Part shown: piece after piece, positions 47,586-58,375 of the stretch
How positions within the stretch are numbered: the stretch's first letter is position 1
How the letters are laid out: each line of letters opens with the position of its first letter
Position numbers and translations under genes: made by a program
Notes under the pieces: generated by a model
Database searches by the model: none
What the model saw: the letters and a program-made list of their open reading frames with translations, nothing else
What the model was told of the DNA's origin: nothing
Origin: Sabellastarte sp. h YS-2021
Lineage: Eukaryota > Annelida > Polychaeta > Sabellida > Sabellidae
DNA length: 64,000 bases
Assembly (NCBI GenBank): GCA_964017235.1
Contig: OZ024928.1
Location: 87,663,566-87,727,565 of the forward strand
Direction of reading: 5' to 3'

Positions 47586-49914
47586 CTGTAATTATTTGTA
47601 AGTTATAGCAAAAGTTCAATGAAAGTAAAAAATTTGTTTTTCTCTGTAGTTAATTGCTTGGGATTTGAAGTATAACTGTTGGATTGTAGTTTCAGAGGAT
47701 TGGGGATTAAGTTATTGAAATTGTCGAAACATTTTTTGTGGATAAATTTAAATCATTACGTGGGTGGTCACTTAGATAAATGGTTATAGAGATAAACGGT
47801 CTTCAGAAATTATTACACCAAAAATGGTTAAAAGGTTAACATTAATATAACGCAAACCAAATATGATAATGCATTGTTTAAGTATACTTTGTAATTTAGT
47901 TTTTGCGATATTGTTATTTACACTACATAGATCTGAAAGGTTTGAAGACAGCTATCTTTGTGACCACCCGTGTACTTGTCAATAAAAGTTGAAAGTCCAG
48001 GGTAAATTTTTCTCCTATCAACACTTAATAGCTTAAACCTAAAATACACCCAATGGATTACAAAATAAATGTTTGGGATTTTGATACATGTTAAATATAT
48101 AACTATGTAGGGGTAGGGTATATCCAGAAACTTTCCTATTTGTGACCTTCACCTTTAATGACAACAAAGATGCAGAATACATGTGCTTTCAGTATAAAAA
48201 CATGTCAGGTAAAGTGTTTTAATACTCTGGATTTCGTAATAACGTCACAAAAGGTATAACAATTTCTTTCTCTTTGTCATTTGTGTTTGTTTACATCCTC
48301 ATATAAACACACAGGCCGTGAAAAACTAAAGAACATTCAAAGCTTCCAATTTGGTAGTTACGAACTCAGAAGTGCTGTGCAAGGGCTCACAACCTTCTTC
48401 AGAACACAGCATTAATATTTTTTTTTACATCCAACTTCACAATAAAAGGTATTATATAGTTGATATTCTTTTTATTGACATTTTATCTCTATCTTGGCTT
48501 TGGTTATAATAAGTCTAACTCAACCAGATGTACTCAAAAGTGCTACAGATATTAAAACTATTCCACAACAATGATCACTCAATCCAACATATTTCATTCA
48601 TTATGCAGAATTACCATACACACTTCTTACTTAAGCTGTAAAATTGGGACTGTACTGTGATGTAAAAATTGCATCAACATTAGATAACATAATCAAAATC
48701 AGATGCAAATCAGCAACAAAAATACTGGATACCGGTCCAGAAAATTACTTGCATATGGCATTCTTATCAGAAGGAAACTGGGACTTCAGTTCCAACAAAC
48801 CGAAACTTTTAAAACAAGAGAAGCATTCCACTAAACCCTTTGCTTTGCCTATATGGGATCTACATATGGAAAAGTGCCCCCTATCTCTCTCCTGGAGCCC
48901 TGTATGACTTCCATTCAAGAAAAGTATAAGTGGAAATTTTACCTGAAACTTTCACTAATTTCCACTAATAGAAGATCTCCGGAATTAAATCATTTTCATT
49001 CAGTTAATTTTCTCATGCCGAATAGATTAATACAGATTTAAAATTTCACTTGCAGTTAATTTTCATTGTTCAAGTTTATTACCTAAAATATGTGAAACTA
49101 CTACCCAGAAAAAGTATCCACTTACATAGATGTTCCCTCATAGACAGGGCAGTTGGTTTTTTCAATATTTGATCAAGAAAGTTGCACAAGCATTCATACA
49201 TTACCAAAAACACCATACACTGAGACAGGTAATATTCTTCAATTACTTACTAAACAGACATTAAACATTACAATATAATTCATCAAGATTTAATAAAGGA
49301 GAATCCTGTTTACTTTTAACAATTTTAGGTTAGGTTTCATGGTCAATTTGGTCCTGTACATGTCATGTCTTCACTATCATATAAATTTACATAGCTTTAT
49401 TTTTAGCAGCATAAATTTACAAAGCTTTATTTTTGGCAGTACAAATTTACATGGTTTCATTTTTAGATACATAAATGTACATAGCTTTATTAGTTTTACC
49501 AATGTATCATTTAACATTTTTGAGCTTGAACAATGTATACACTGCATAGCTTACCTAGAAAATAAAAAAATGTCCTGGATATGTACTTTAAACCAGAAAT
49601 GCAACCAAAAAAATCGCATTCAATATCTTGCGAATTTTAGCTAGTGCAACATGCACGAAAAACAAGGAATCTGTGACTGTGAACGGGCTTTGTGTCAGTT
49701 GACTGTGTTTTAAGCTTCATAGTACAAGTGAAAGTAGAACAGGACAAAAAAGTTGTGTGCTGCAAATGGTATTCAGAAGTAAAGTACAAAGTTAACTGTT
49801 AAGCTGCTTCCTAAAAAACTACTGACGACCTGGTCAAGATACATACAGGTTACTCAACTATGACATAATAAAAGTAGCTGTTATACACTTATATATTGAG
49901 CAACAAGTTTGAAT
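47586..49914. other. Intergenic stretch without a recognised gene
   Basis: A plus-strand frame at 48644-48907 (LDNIIKIRCKSATKILDTGP) looks somewhat protein-like but has no known relatives and no splice context. At 49.37-49.50 kb a roughly 33-base unit around CATAAATTTACA-AGCTTTATTTTT recurs about four times. Nothing else was recognised. Confidence 0.4.
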
Positions 49915-50225
49915 CTTCAACATGTTATTGTTCATCAAAAAGTAGATGAACAACACCTTCAAAGAAATTGCTTAGCTGCAATACTTTTGAAGATACAAGC
50001 CATTTACTCATTAGGTAACTGCTGAAAAGTGTGAAAGTAGATATTACTCACTTAGCTATGGAGATAGACTTCAAACTTCTGACCATGTTGTAGCTTAGTA
50101 AACAATAGAAAAAGCAGCTGATCAATGCATTTCAACAAAATGATCTAAATGCAACAGTTTGCAAGTGATTTTATTCATTATGGCAGGTACTGAAAAGTTA
50201 GAAAGTAGCAGATCTGAGTTACAGA
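49915..50225 (-). repeat. Inverted partial copy of the 38.43-38.87 kb repeat
   Basis: On the minus strand it reads CTCCATAGCTAAGTGAGTAA, GAGTAAATGGC and CTTCAAAAGTATTGCAGCTA in the order seen in STOML2 intron 3. It therefore brackets the STOML2 3' end in opposite orientation. Confidence 0.75.
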
Positions 50226-50319
50226 TCTACTTAAACTATGTGTACTGTAAAGAGAGATTACTGTTTGGTTCTGCTGGGATTACACACAGAAATAAACATT
50301 AGTCTAGCTCGAAAACCAG

Positions 50320-50400
50320 TTGAGAGCTAAAGGGGGATCCCTGGAAGCCCAGGTGTCAACAGAACTGATATACATGAGGATATTACATATGGTAATACCA
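50320..50400 (+). repeat. Fragment of a dispersed repeat shared with 24.33-24.43 kb
   Basis: GATCCCTGGAAGCCCAGGTG and ATATACATGAGGATATTACA match the 24.3 kb fragment in order and spacing. The short open frame across it is a shadow of the repeat. Confidence 0.55.
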
Positions 50401-51193
50401 TGCACAGCCAACAAAGTACACTCTCTCGCAACAGAAAGATTATTACAAAAGCAAGTTATATACACAACTGCACGAGTTCTTTATGTCCCAACTTTTATCT
50501 GACCTTGCTTTCTTGGGTCAATTATAACAAGGTCACCTCTACATGCTACGGAGTTCCAGCTGGTTATACGTAAACATATTATTCTGGTGTTACTAGTGCA
50601 GTACTGGTTTAAATGACTGGTCTCTTTCCTGGGTGACAGATACACAACTATCAGACAATTTAGCCATATTTCACAGTAAAATATCCCATCAGATCATTTA
50701 TAATAAAGACAGCAAAAACATTGATTACTGGATATAGGTTTATGAAATAAAGGAAATTATTTGATGAGCTATTTGTGTAGGCTTTGAATTAATATGGCTG
50801 AACAGTACGGAAATATGCCAAAAGCTTCCAGTTATGGTTTGTTAATAGTTTGTACACTTGTGACTTAGATCCACTGAAATTCTTCAATCAAACAAAAATT
50901 TGAATCAGAAATAAACAATGATATCCGTAATATAAATAAAGACATAAAACACATTCAATGAAATAGTATAACATTCAATTTTTTTTACAAAATAAAATAC
51001 TACAGTCAAGACTTCAAATGTTGCAGGTATTTTTCCAAATCATATCCATATTTATAGCAAGCAAATAACAAAGCCATGTTGTACACTTTAATACAATTTT
51101 AACGATTTGTCAAAAATCTATGAATTTTCAATTTTTGATTTTTTTTCCTTTTTCCATTTTCAAAAGTTTTTGAAAAATATTAAAATAAAATAA

Positions 51194-53244
51194 ACTAGAT
51201 GATCCCTTGCAAAAAAAATAGATAATGTTTTTGCACAGCAAAACAAAGCGTCCCGAAAAGGGTATAAAGGCGAGTGCTAAAGCATTGAGAAAATGCTCTG
51301 CTTCTAGCCTTATACTGTTGTGGCAACCAAAGTTAGCGTAGTCTGCTCTAGCACAGTTTTCACGATATAAGCATTTTTGTGTTTTGCAATTTTTGCAAAA
51401 AATTCAAAATGACCGCCATTTTTTTGGCAAAACAAAAATTTTTTGAAAATTGGCATGGCTACTCTGCAGGGAATAACCTGTGGTTCAAAAATTTCGTCGA
51501 AATCGCTCTATCTAGCACGGTTTTTGAGATACAAGCATTTTTGTGTTTTGCAATTTTTGCGAAAAATTCGAAAATTGGAAATTGCTGCCATTTTTGGGCG
51601 AGACAAAATTTTTTTAAAAACTGGCATAGCGACTCTGCAGAGATACCCTGTGGGTCAAAAATTTTGTCGAAATCACTCTATCTAGCACGGTTTTCGAGAT
51701 ATAAGCATTTTTGTGTATTGCAATTTTTGCGGAAAACTCAAAATGACCGCCATGTTTGGCGAGACAAATATTTTTTGAAAATTGGGACGACAACTCTGCA
51801 GAGATACCCTGTGGGTCAAAAATTTCGTTGAAATCCCTCTATCTAGCATGGTTTTCGAGATATAAGCATTTTTGTGTTTTGCAATTTTTGCCAAAATTCG
51901 AAAATTCAAAATGGCCGCCATATTTGGCAAGACAAAAATTTTTTTAGAATTGGCACAGCTACTCTGCAGACATACCCTGTGGGTAAAAAATTTTGTCGAA
52001 ATCGCTCTATCTAGCATGGTTTTTGAGATATAAACATTTTTGTGTTTTACAATTGTTGCAAAAAATTCGAAAATTCAAAATGGCCATCATTTTTGGCGAG
52101 ACATGCATGGCTACTATGCAGATATACCCTGTGGGGGAAAAGAAAAATTTCGTAGCAATCCTTCTATCTAGCATAGTTTTCGAGATATAAGCATTTTTGT
52201 GTTTGGCAATTTTTGCATAAAATTCGAAAATTCAAAATGGCCGCCATATTTGGCGAGACAAAAATTTTTTGAAAATAGGCATGGCCACTCTGCAGACATA
52301 CTCTGTGGGTCAAAAATTTTGTCGTAATCGCTCTATCTAGCACAGTTTCTGAGATATAAGCATTTTGTGTTTTGCAATTTTTGCGAAAAATTCGAAAATC
52401 CAAAATGGCCGCCATTTTTGGCGAGACAATTTTATTTTTGAAAATTGGGATGACTACTCTGCAGAGACGCCCTGTGGGTCAAAAAATTTCGTCGAAATCG
52501 CTCTATCTAGCACGGTTTTCGAGATATAAGCATTTTTGTGAAAAATTCAAAATGGCGGACATTTTGGCGTGATAAAATTTTTGGGATGACTACTCTGGAG
52601 AGATACCCTGTGGATCAAAAATTTCGTCGAAATCGCTCTATCTAACACGGTTTTCGAGATATAAGCACTTTTGTGTTTTGCAATTTTTGCGAAAAATTTG
52701 AAAATTAAAAAATGGCCGCCATTTTTGGCGAGACAATTTTTTGAAAATTGGGTTAGCTACTCTGCAGAGATACCCTGTGAGTCAAAAATTTCGTCGAAAT
52801 CACTCTATCTCGCACGGTTTTGGAGAAATAAGCAATTTTGTGTTTTCCTTATTTGGAAAATTCGTAATGATTAATTAATCATTAATTACTCGGCCATTTC
52901 TTAACCAATCAATGCCAAAATCTAATGATTTCCAGATTTCAATAGAATGAATGTATTTGCCAAGTTTCAGGTGAATTAATAAAATCCCTTTCAAGTTATC
53001 ATCCGGACAAGCTTACCCATCGAAAAAACACATTTTCGGTCATGCGACCTCGCTGATTGGTCAAAATGTCACGGCAGCATATTCCATAAAATTCCCCTGG
53101 GCTACTGCATACACCTAACACGCCAAATTTGAAAAGAATCTGCCCAACGGTCACAGTTATAAGGAAAACAAAATGCAGAGCTTACGGAGCCGGCGGAGCC
53201 TGATTTCCTCCTATACTCAAACAAGCATCCCTTGCGGGACGCTT
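51194..53244 (+). mobile_element. Family B array-bearing element, copy 2, with short inverted termini
   Basis: Nine or so units of about 165 bases (anchor CTCTATCTAGCA near 51506, 51676, 51837, 52005, 52162, 52331, 52501, 52636 and 52803) are built from CCCTGTGGGTCAAAAATTTC, GTCGAAATCGCTCTATCTAG, GGTTTTCGAGATATAAGCAT and AAAATGGCCGCCATTTTTGG. A non-array 3' arm (52860-53244) carries ACTGCATACACCT and matches 63.2-63.5 kb. AAGCGTCCCGAAAAGGG at 51246 is mirrored by CCCTTGCGGGACGCTT ending at 53244, giving inverted termini of about 16 bases. The alternative left edge at 51194 is shared with copy 3. There is no transposase frame, and open frames are repeat shadows. Confidence 0.82.
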
Positions 53245-54231
53245 AATGATACAATTCCATTTCTTCAATAAGTTAAATATTTATGTACATATCAATAATT
53301 TAGTGTAAGGAACTTCTAATTTGTAATTGTCCGAGACTTGCTTATAAATACACATATACCTTGGACATCACATTTATACATCTCTTTAACATTCACAATG
53401 GCCCAAGGTCACAGCTGGAGTTTTTAATCACTTTTAGCAGCTACAATCATACCAGGACAAGTCTTTATGGAATCTTATATATTGAATCCTACATGTTACG
53501 ATGAGGTGGACTGACGTAAGAGCCTCCAGAGATGGCAAAATTGCTTACCACTCTGCCATAATATTCACAATGGCAACTTTTAATACAGTCCAAAACAGCA
53601 AAATATTATTTACTCAATATAACCTTTCACTCTTTTAAATGAAATGTTCTAGACATTTGCAATATTTGAACATAGTATCGGAGATGCCTGTACTCCACAG
53701 CCTGGGGAAATAATTTTCAACACCATGAGATATAGAAGTAGTAAAACAGTACAAAGATTGGGATACTTTCAGAGCAGTGTCAGTTATATAAAGGTCCAAC
53801 TAATGTTTAAGTAGAGAAAATAATGTTTAAGAGAAAGAAAATGTATGTAAAGATGAAGTATTAAAAAAAAAAGATAATGCAATAGCAAAATTACAATATT
53901 AATCAGTAAACTAAAATTTATGACACTATAAAATTTATTAACTGGAGAATGGATGTCAATGGAAAACAGCACAATTATATAAAAGTACATATAATAATCT
54001 GTTGCAGCAATCCATACATCTTTGTCCAAAGAAAAACATGTCTCAAATATGGCAGGTGAATGCACTTTGGCAGAGCTAAAGATCACACCATGATGCACAC
54101 CTACTCCCCCTAACAGGGTTCAAAACTAGAGATTGCGTCTCGACGCAAGGAGGCCTAAGTGTTTATGGGAGCAACTTGTACTGACACTAAGTAAACAAAA
54201 TGTTTTCTTAATGAAAGATACAAAATGTAAC
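53245..54231. other. Intergenic stretch without a recognised gene
   Basis: AT-rich spacer between the family B and family A elements. The minus-strand frame at 53.78-54.10 kb is low-complexity and hydrophobic with no relatives. Confidence 0.4.
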
Positions 54232-55760
54232 TAGACGTTCTGCATCAAAGAACCAATGCAAATTGTATCCACCAGAAAGAAAACTCGCCAATCAACCGTC
54301 ACTTAACCTTGAAGGAGGAGCCCGAGGTAAAATCTGACCACATCAAAAGATTCTTAGCCCATGATTTCCAATAGGTTGGTGTGACATTGCACACCTCTAG
54401 GAACACAAATAAGCGAGTTATAAGCACTTTTAATTTTGGCTATCCTCATTTGACCTTGAAAGAAGGGCCAAAGCTCAAATCTGATCACATCAAAAGATTC
54501 CTAGCGCATGATTTCCTATAGGATTCTTTCACACTACAAACCTCTAGGACCAAGAAAAAGTGATTTATAAGCACTTTAGATTTTGCTATCCTCGTTTGAC
54601 CTCGAAGGAAGGGCCCAAGGTCAAATCTGACCACATTAAAAGATTCCCAGCCCATGATTTCCTATAGGCTGGTTTCACATTGCAAACCTCTAGGACAAAT
54701 AATAAGCTAGATATAACCACTTTTAAGTTTGGGTATCCTTGTTTGACCTTGAAGGAGGGGTCCAATGTCAAATCTTACCACATAAAAAGATTCCCAGCCA
54801 ATGATTTCCCATAAGTTGGTTTACTATCCCAAACCTCTAAGACCAATAATAAGCGAGTTATAAGCATTTTAAGTTTGGCTATCCTCGTTTGACCTTGAAG
54901 GAGGGTCCAAGGTCAAATCTGACCACATCAAAAGATTCCCAGCCCATGATTTCCTATAGGTTGGTTTACCATCCCAAACCTCTAGGACCAATAATAAGCA
55001 AGTATAAGCATTTTAAGTTTGGCTATCCTCGTTTGACCTTGAAGGAGGGGTCCAAGGTCAAATCTGACCAAACCAGAAGATTCCCAGCCCATGATTTCCT
55101 ATAAGTTGGTTTACCATCCCCAAAAATCTAGGACCAATAATAAGTGAGTTATAAGCACTTTTAAGTTTCGCTATCACGTTTGACCTTGAAGGAGGGGTCC
55201 AAGGTCAAATCTGACAATATCAAAAGATTCCCGGCCCATGATTTCCTATAAGTTGGTTTCACATTGCAAACCTCTAGGACCAATAATAAGCAAGTTATGA
55301 GCACTTTCAGGTTTTGCTATCCTTGTTTGACCTTGAAGGAGGAACCCAAGGTCAAATCCGACCACACCAAAAGATTCCCAGCCCATGATTTCCTATAGGT
55401 TGGTTTTCCATCCCAAACCTCTAGGACCAATAATAAGGGAAATATAAGCACTTTTCTTGACTGACGAAAAACTCCCGTGGCAGCCATCTTGTTTTTCAAA
55501 ATACGGCCAAAAATATTTCCAGTCAAAATTTTGTAATGCGGAACATATTCTGCGAATTTGAGATCTCTACCTATAATACCCTTTACTCTAGAAGGCCAAC
55601 CAAAGTCCTTGCTTTAATTAGAATAAAAGTCCCTGGCGGCCATCTTGTTTTTCAAAATGAGGCCAAAAATATCCCCAACCAAGATTTTATGGTTATGAAT
55701 ATATCCTGCTAATTTGAGAAGACTAGGTATAATATTTTTTTTTTGTTAGAGCAGTAACAG
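54232..55760 (+). repeat. Family A array-bearing dispersed element, copy 2
   Basis: About eight monomers of roughly 146 bases: the CCTTGAAGGAGG anchor, sometimes diverged, falls near 54306, 54453, 54600, 54747, 54893, 55037, 55183 and 55331. The leader (AACTAGAC, CAAATTGTATCCACC) and tail (TGGCGGCCATCTTGTTTTTC, AGAGCAGTAAC) match the 6.06-7.24 kb copy. Unit number differs between copies (eight against about six), as expected if the internal array expands independently. Most units keep TTTGACCTTGAAGG. Confidence 0.87.
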
Positions 55761-55871
55761 CCAATAGTAAAGGAGGTATATGGCCTCACAGTCTAAGGTA
55801 CCATTTTGAGTCATTTTAGCAGTCCTAAGGTGACCTTGAAAAGTTGAAAACAATAGCCAAGGTCAACAAAC

Positions 55872-56188
55872 TGGATGCTGGTACTCCATCATGTACTCAA
55901 CCTCCAAAGCCATTTTCAATAGATTCCATGCAATATAGTCAGCATTCCACAGTTCTGTAAAAACTCATAGGAGCTGGCAGAACTGGGCGAATTAGACTAC
56001 GTCTCAGCAGGGGTAGGCTTATATGAAACTAACTGCCTTCTTCCTGTCCATAACTGTGGAATCAGCAGATTTTCTCTGTAACCAACAATCCTCTGTAACC
56101 AGTAAGCCTGGATGCTAGCTGGTACTCCATCTTGTACTCAACCTCCAAAGCCATTTTCATTAGTTTCCATGTAATATAGTCAGCATTA
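55872..56188 (+). repeat. Direct repeat of a ~75-bp block, 238 bp apart
   Basis: GGATGCTGGTACTCCATC..TGTACTCAACCTCCAAAGCC and ATTCCATGCAATATAGTCAG at 55872-55946 recur at 56109-56188 with few changes (TTTCCATGTAATATAGTCAG). It lies between the family A element and a GGTCAAGGTCAC-rich block. Confidence 0.8.
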
Positions 56189-56379
56189 CATGAAAATATC
56201 TCCAAAAAGGCCAAAAATGGCCTCGGTCAGGTACTTTGGAGGTCTGTGGATGACCTTCAATGAAGAGCTTCAAGGTCAAATTTATGCATGCTTACAGAGG
56301 ACATATATATGTATTATATATAACAGCCATAGGATGATCTAACTTTCTGTATATGAGAAATGGGCCAAATGTGAAAAAA

Positions 56380-57010
56380 TGGCCAAAATCTAACCTTTAA
56401 GAAGCCACCATTGACCTTGAAATTGAAGGTCAAGGTCACAAAACAATAGCGTTTGTGGCATTGCCCATATATACCCACATACTAAATTTGAAAGGTCTAA
56501 CTAAAACATTTTTTTAAGTTATCGCGTCCAAAAGGAAATCTCTGCGGCAGTGGCGTGACCGTACTGAATCCTAAGTATCCCCGACTTTCGTCCAGGGATA
56601 AAATAAACAAAAATCTGACTGACAGAAATACCTTCAGGTCAAAAATATTAAGAACCCCCAAGTCTGTTTGTTATGCAAGCTGTTTATATACACACATCTT
56701 GCGCAGTCGAATTACGGTTGGGATGTTTTGAATATTGTCCAAACATACCAAAGCGACCTAACCCATCTTTACATATGTTTTGTATGGTCGAATTATGGTT
56801 TTAATTTTTGGAATATTACCCATACATACAGATGTGGCAATACAATGCCCCTACCAAGTATCAATTTCATATACCTTACGGTCTCGGAGATATAGTCTGG
56901 ACAAGATTTTATAGTTCAAGGTCACTACAGCAAGGTCAAAGGTCAAATCAAGGTCACACCATGACGTTGCATACCTACACACCCTAACCAATGTCCCTAC
57001 CAAGTATCAA
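56380..57010 (+). repeat. Interspersed repeat rich in AAGGTCAAGGTCAC half-sites
   Basis: GACCTTGAAATTGAAGGTCA, AAGGTCACAAAAC, later GTTCAAGGTCACTACAGC, AAGGTCAAAGGTCAAATC and AAGGTCACACCATGACG. CCCTACCAAGTATCAA occurs twice (about 56850 and 56996), marking two diverged units. This GGTCA-rich style is common in molluscan intergenic DNA. It is non-coding. Confidence 0.6.
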
Positions 57011-57380
57011 CTTCCTACACCTTACACACAAATTCAAAGTTGGTGTTTTTACATCCCTTTCAACAACTTACGTCATACCAGGACAGCACCTTAGTTCATC
57101 CAACATAATATAATGACCTAGAGCCTCTGCTTTCATAAAAATACACACTCCCAGTTTTTTCACAATGACACAGACCACTGTATGTGACCTCATTTTCATC
57201 AAAAAATAAGCATCTGTCACCACTATCTTGATAAGCAATAAAGAAACAGAAGCATGTTAGGTTTGAATACTTAAAATCACTGTTCTTCTGTCACGACAAA
57301 TCATGATCTTGTTGAAAAGGGGCTCAAAACTTAGGAAAAAAAACAATCATTATGTGTCATTTGATGATTTGTCCCACGTA

Positions 57381-57482
57381 AAAGATCCACTCCAAACAGC
57401 CAAATTTGTAAAAAAGATTTGCTTCAAACAGCCAAATATGTAAAAAGATCTACTCCAAACAGCCAAATTTGTAAAAAGATCT
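57381..57482 (+). repeat. Three-unit tandem repeat, ~33 bp
   Basis: AAGATCCACTCCAAACAGCC AAATTTGTAAA is followed by two near copies (TTGCTTCAAACAGCCAAATA and CTACTCCAAACAGCCAAATT). It falls downstream of the UBAP1 stop and could be in its 3' UTR. Confidence 0.85.
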
Positions 57483-58246
57483 AACAATGATAACATCAAA
57501 CAAAACATTTTGAGAGGGAAATGCTCACTCATAAAGTTTTTTAGTCACATTTAAGAAATGAGATGAGAACCTACAATAATGATAATTTCATTCCCAACCT
57601 TCACCAGTGAAAAGATCACTCATATCTGTATAATCAGGTTGATCAGTAAGCAAACTGACAACAGTAGAACAGGGGTGTAACTCATAAATTGCAAGACTAA
57701 CAAAAATTAAATTGACATTTAATCTCAATACTTGAATACAAAGAAAAACACATACATAAACATTCATTCACATGAATTTCAAAACATGAACAAGTATGAA
57801 ACAGCATTAAACAGAGCTTTCCTCTTCATATAATCACGTACATCAGTTAACTGAAGCAATAGCATTTTAATTTTTCTATGGTGAATACTAAAAGTAATTT
57901 AACGTTTGTATGCTGACACAAGTACTTGTGCTAAAAATGACAAAAAACTGAGGAAACAGATTCAAACCTGAAGCCACTATGACACTTCAGCAATAAAATA
58001 TTTTACCAACAGACTCATAACCTTAGTTTTAAAGACAATGTTACATAAACTAGTATAAACCCAGGAACAAATACTATAATAATAACTAATGTTTCCACAA
58101 TACTTTAAGTGTAACATATGGGTTGACCTTCGGCATTTAGTAAAGTAACATGGTTTTTATGCTTACTTAAGAACCATAACATTTTGCCGACAAAAAAATC
58201 ACACAAATTGACACAGTTAAACATTAAGTACAATGCACACTGTGCG
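57483..58246 (-). other. Probable UBAP1 3' UTR and flank
   Basis: AT-rich sequence downstream of the UBAP1 stop without further coding content. I could not assign a single convincing polyadenylation signal. Confidence 0.4.
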
Positions 58247-58375
58247 TCACTGTGTTGTGAGCCAGTCTAGAGTTTTCTCTTCATCCAAATCACAATTCAG
58301 TAGTCCCTCCTTCACCTTACCATCGTCAAAGCCAAACTCTTGGAATCTTTTACTCAATGCCAAGAAACTCTGAGC
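58247..58375 (-). CDS. UBAP1: UBAP1 last exon: third UBA-like repeat and stop
   Basis: AQSFLALSKRFQEFGFDDGK then VKEGLLNCDLDEEKTLDWLT TQ and TGA. Acceptor TTTTCTCAG. The terminus is slightly shorter than in human UBAP1. Confidence 0.9.
   Translation of the reverse strand, partial: AQSFLALSKRFQEFGFDDGKVKEGLLNCDLDEEKTLDWLTTQ

Noticed and set aside
51379-52874. Multiple 60-150 aa open frames across 51.4-52.9 kb
   Set aside because: They are translations of the family B units in register (KMAAIF, SLYLARFSRYKHFCVLQFL repeats), not genes.
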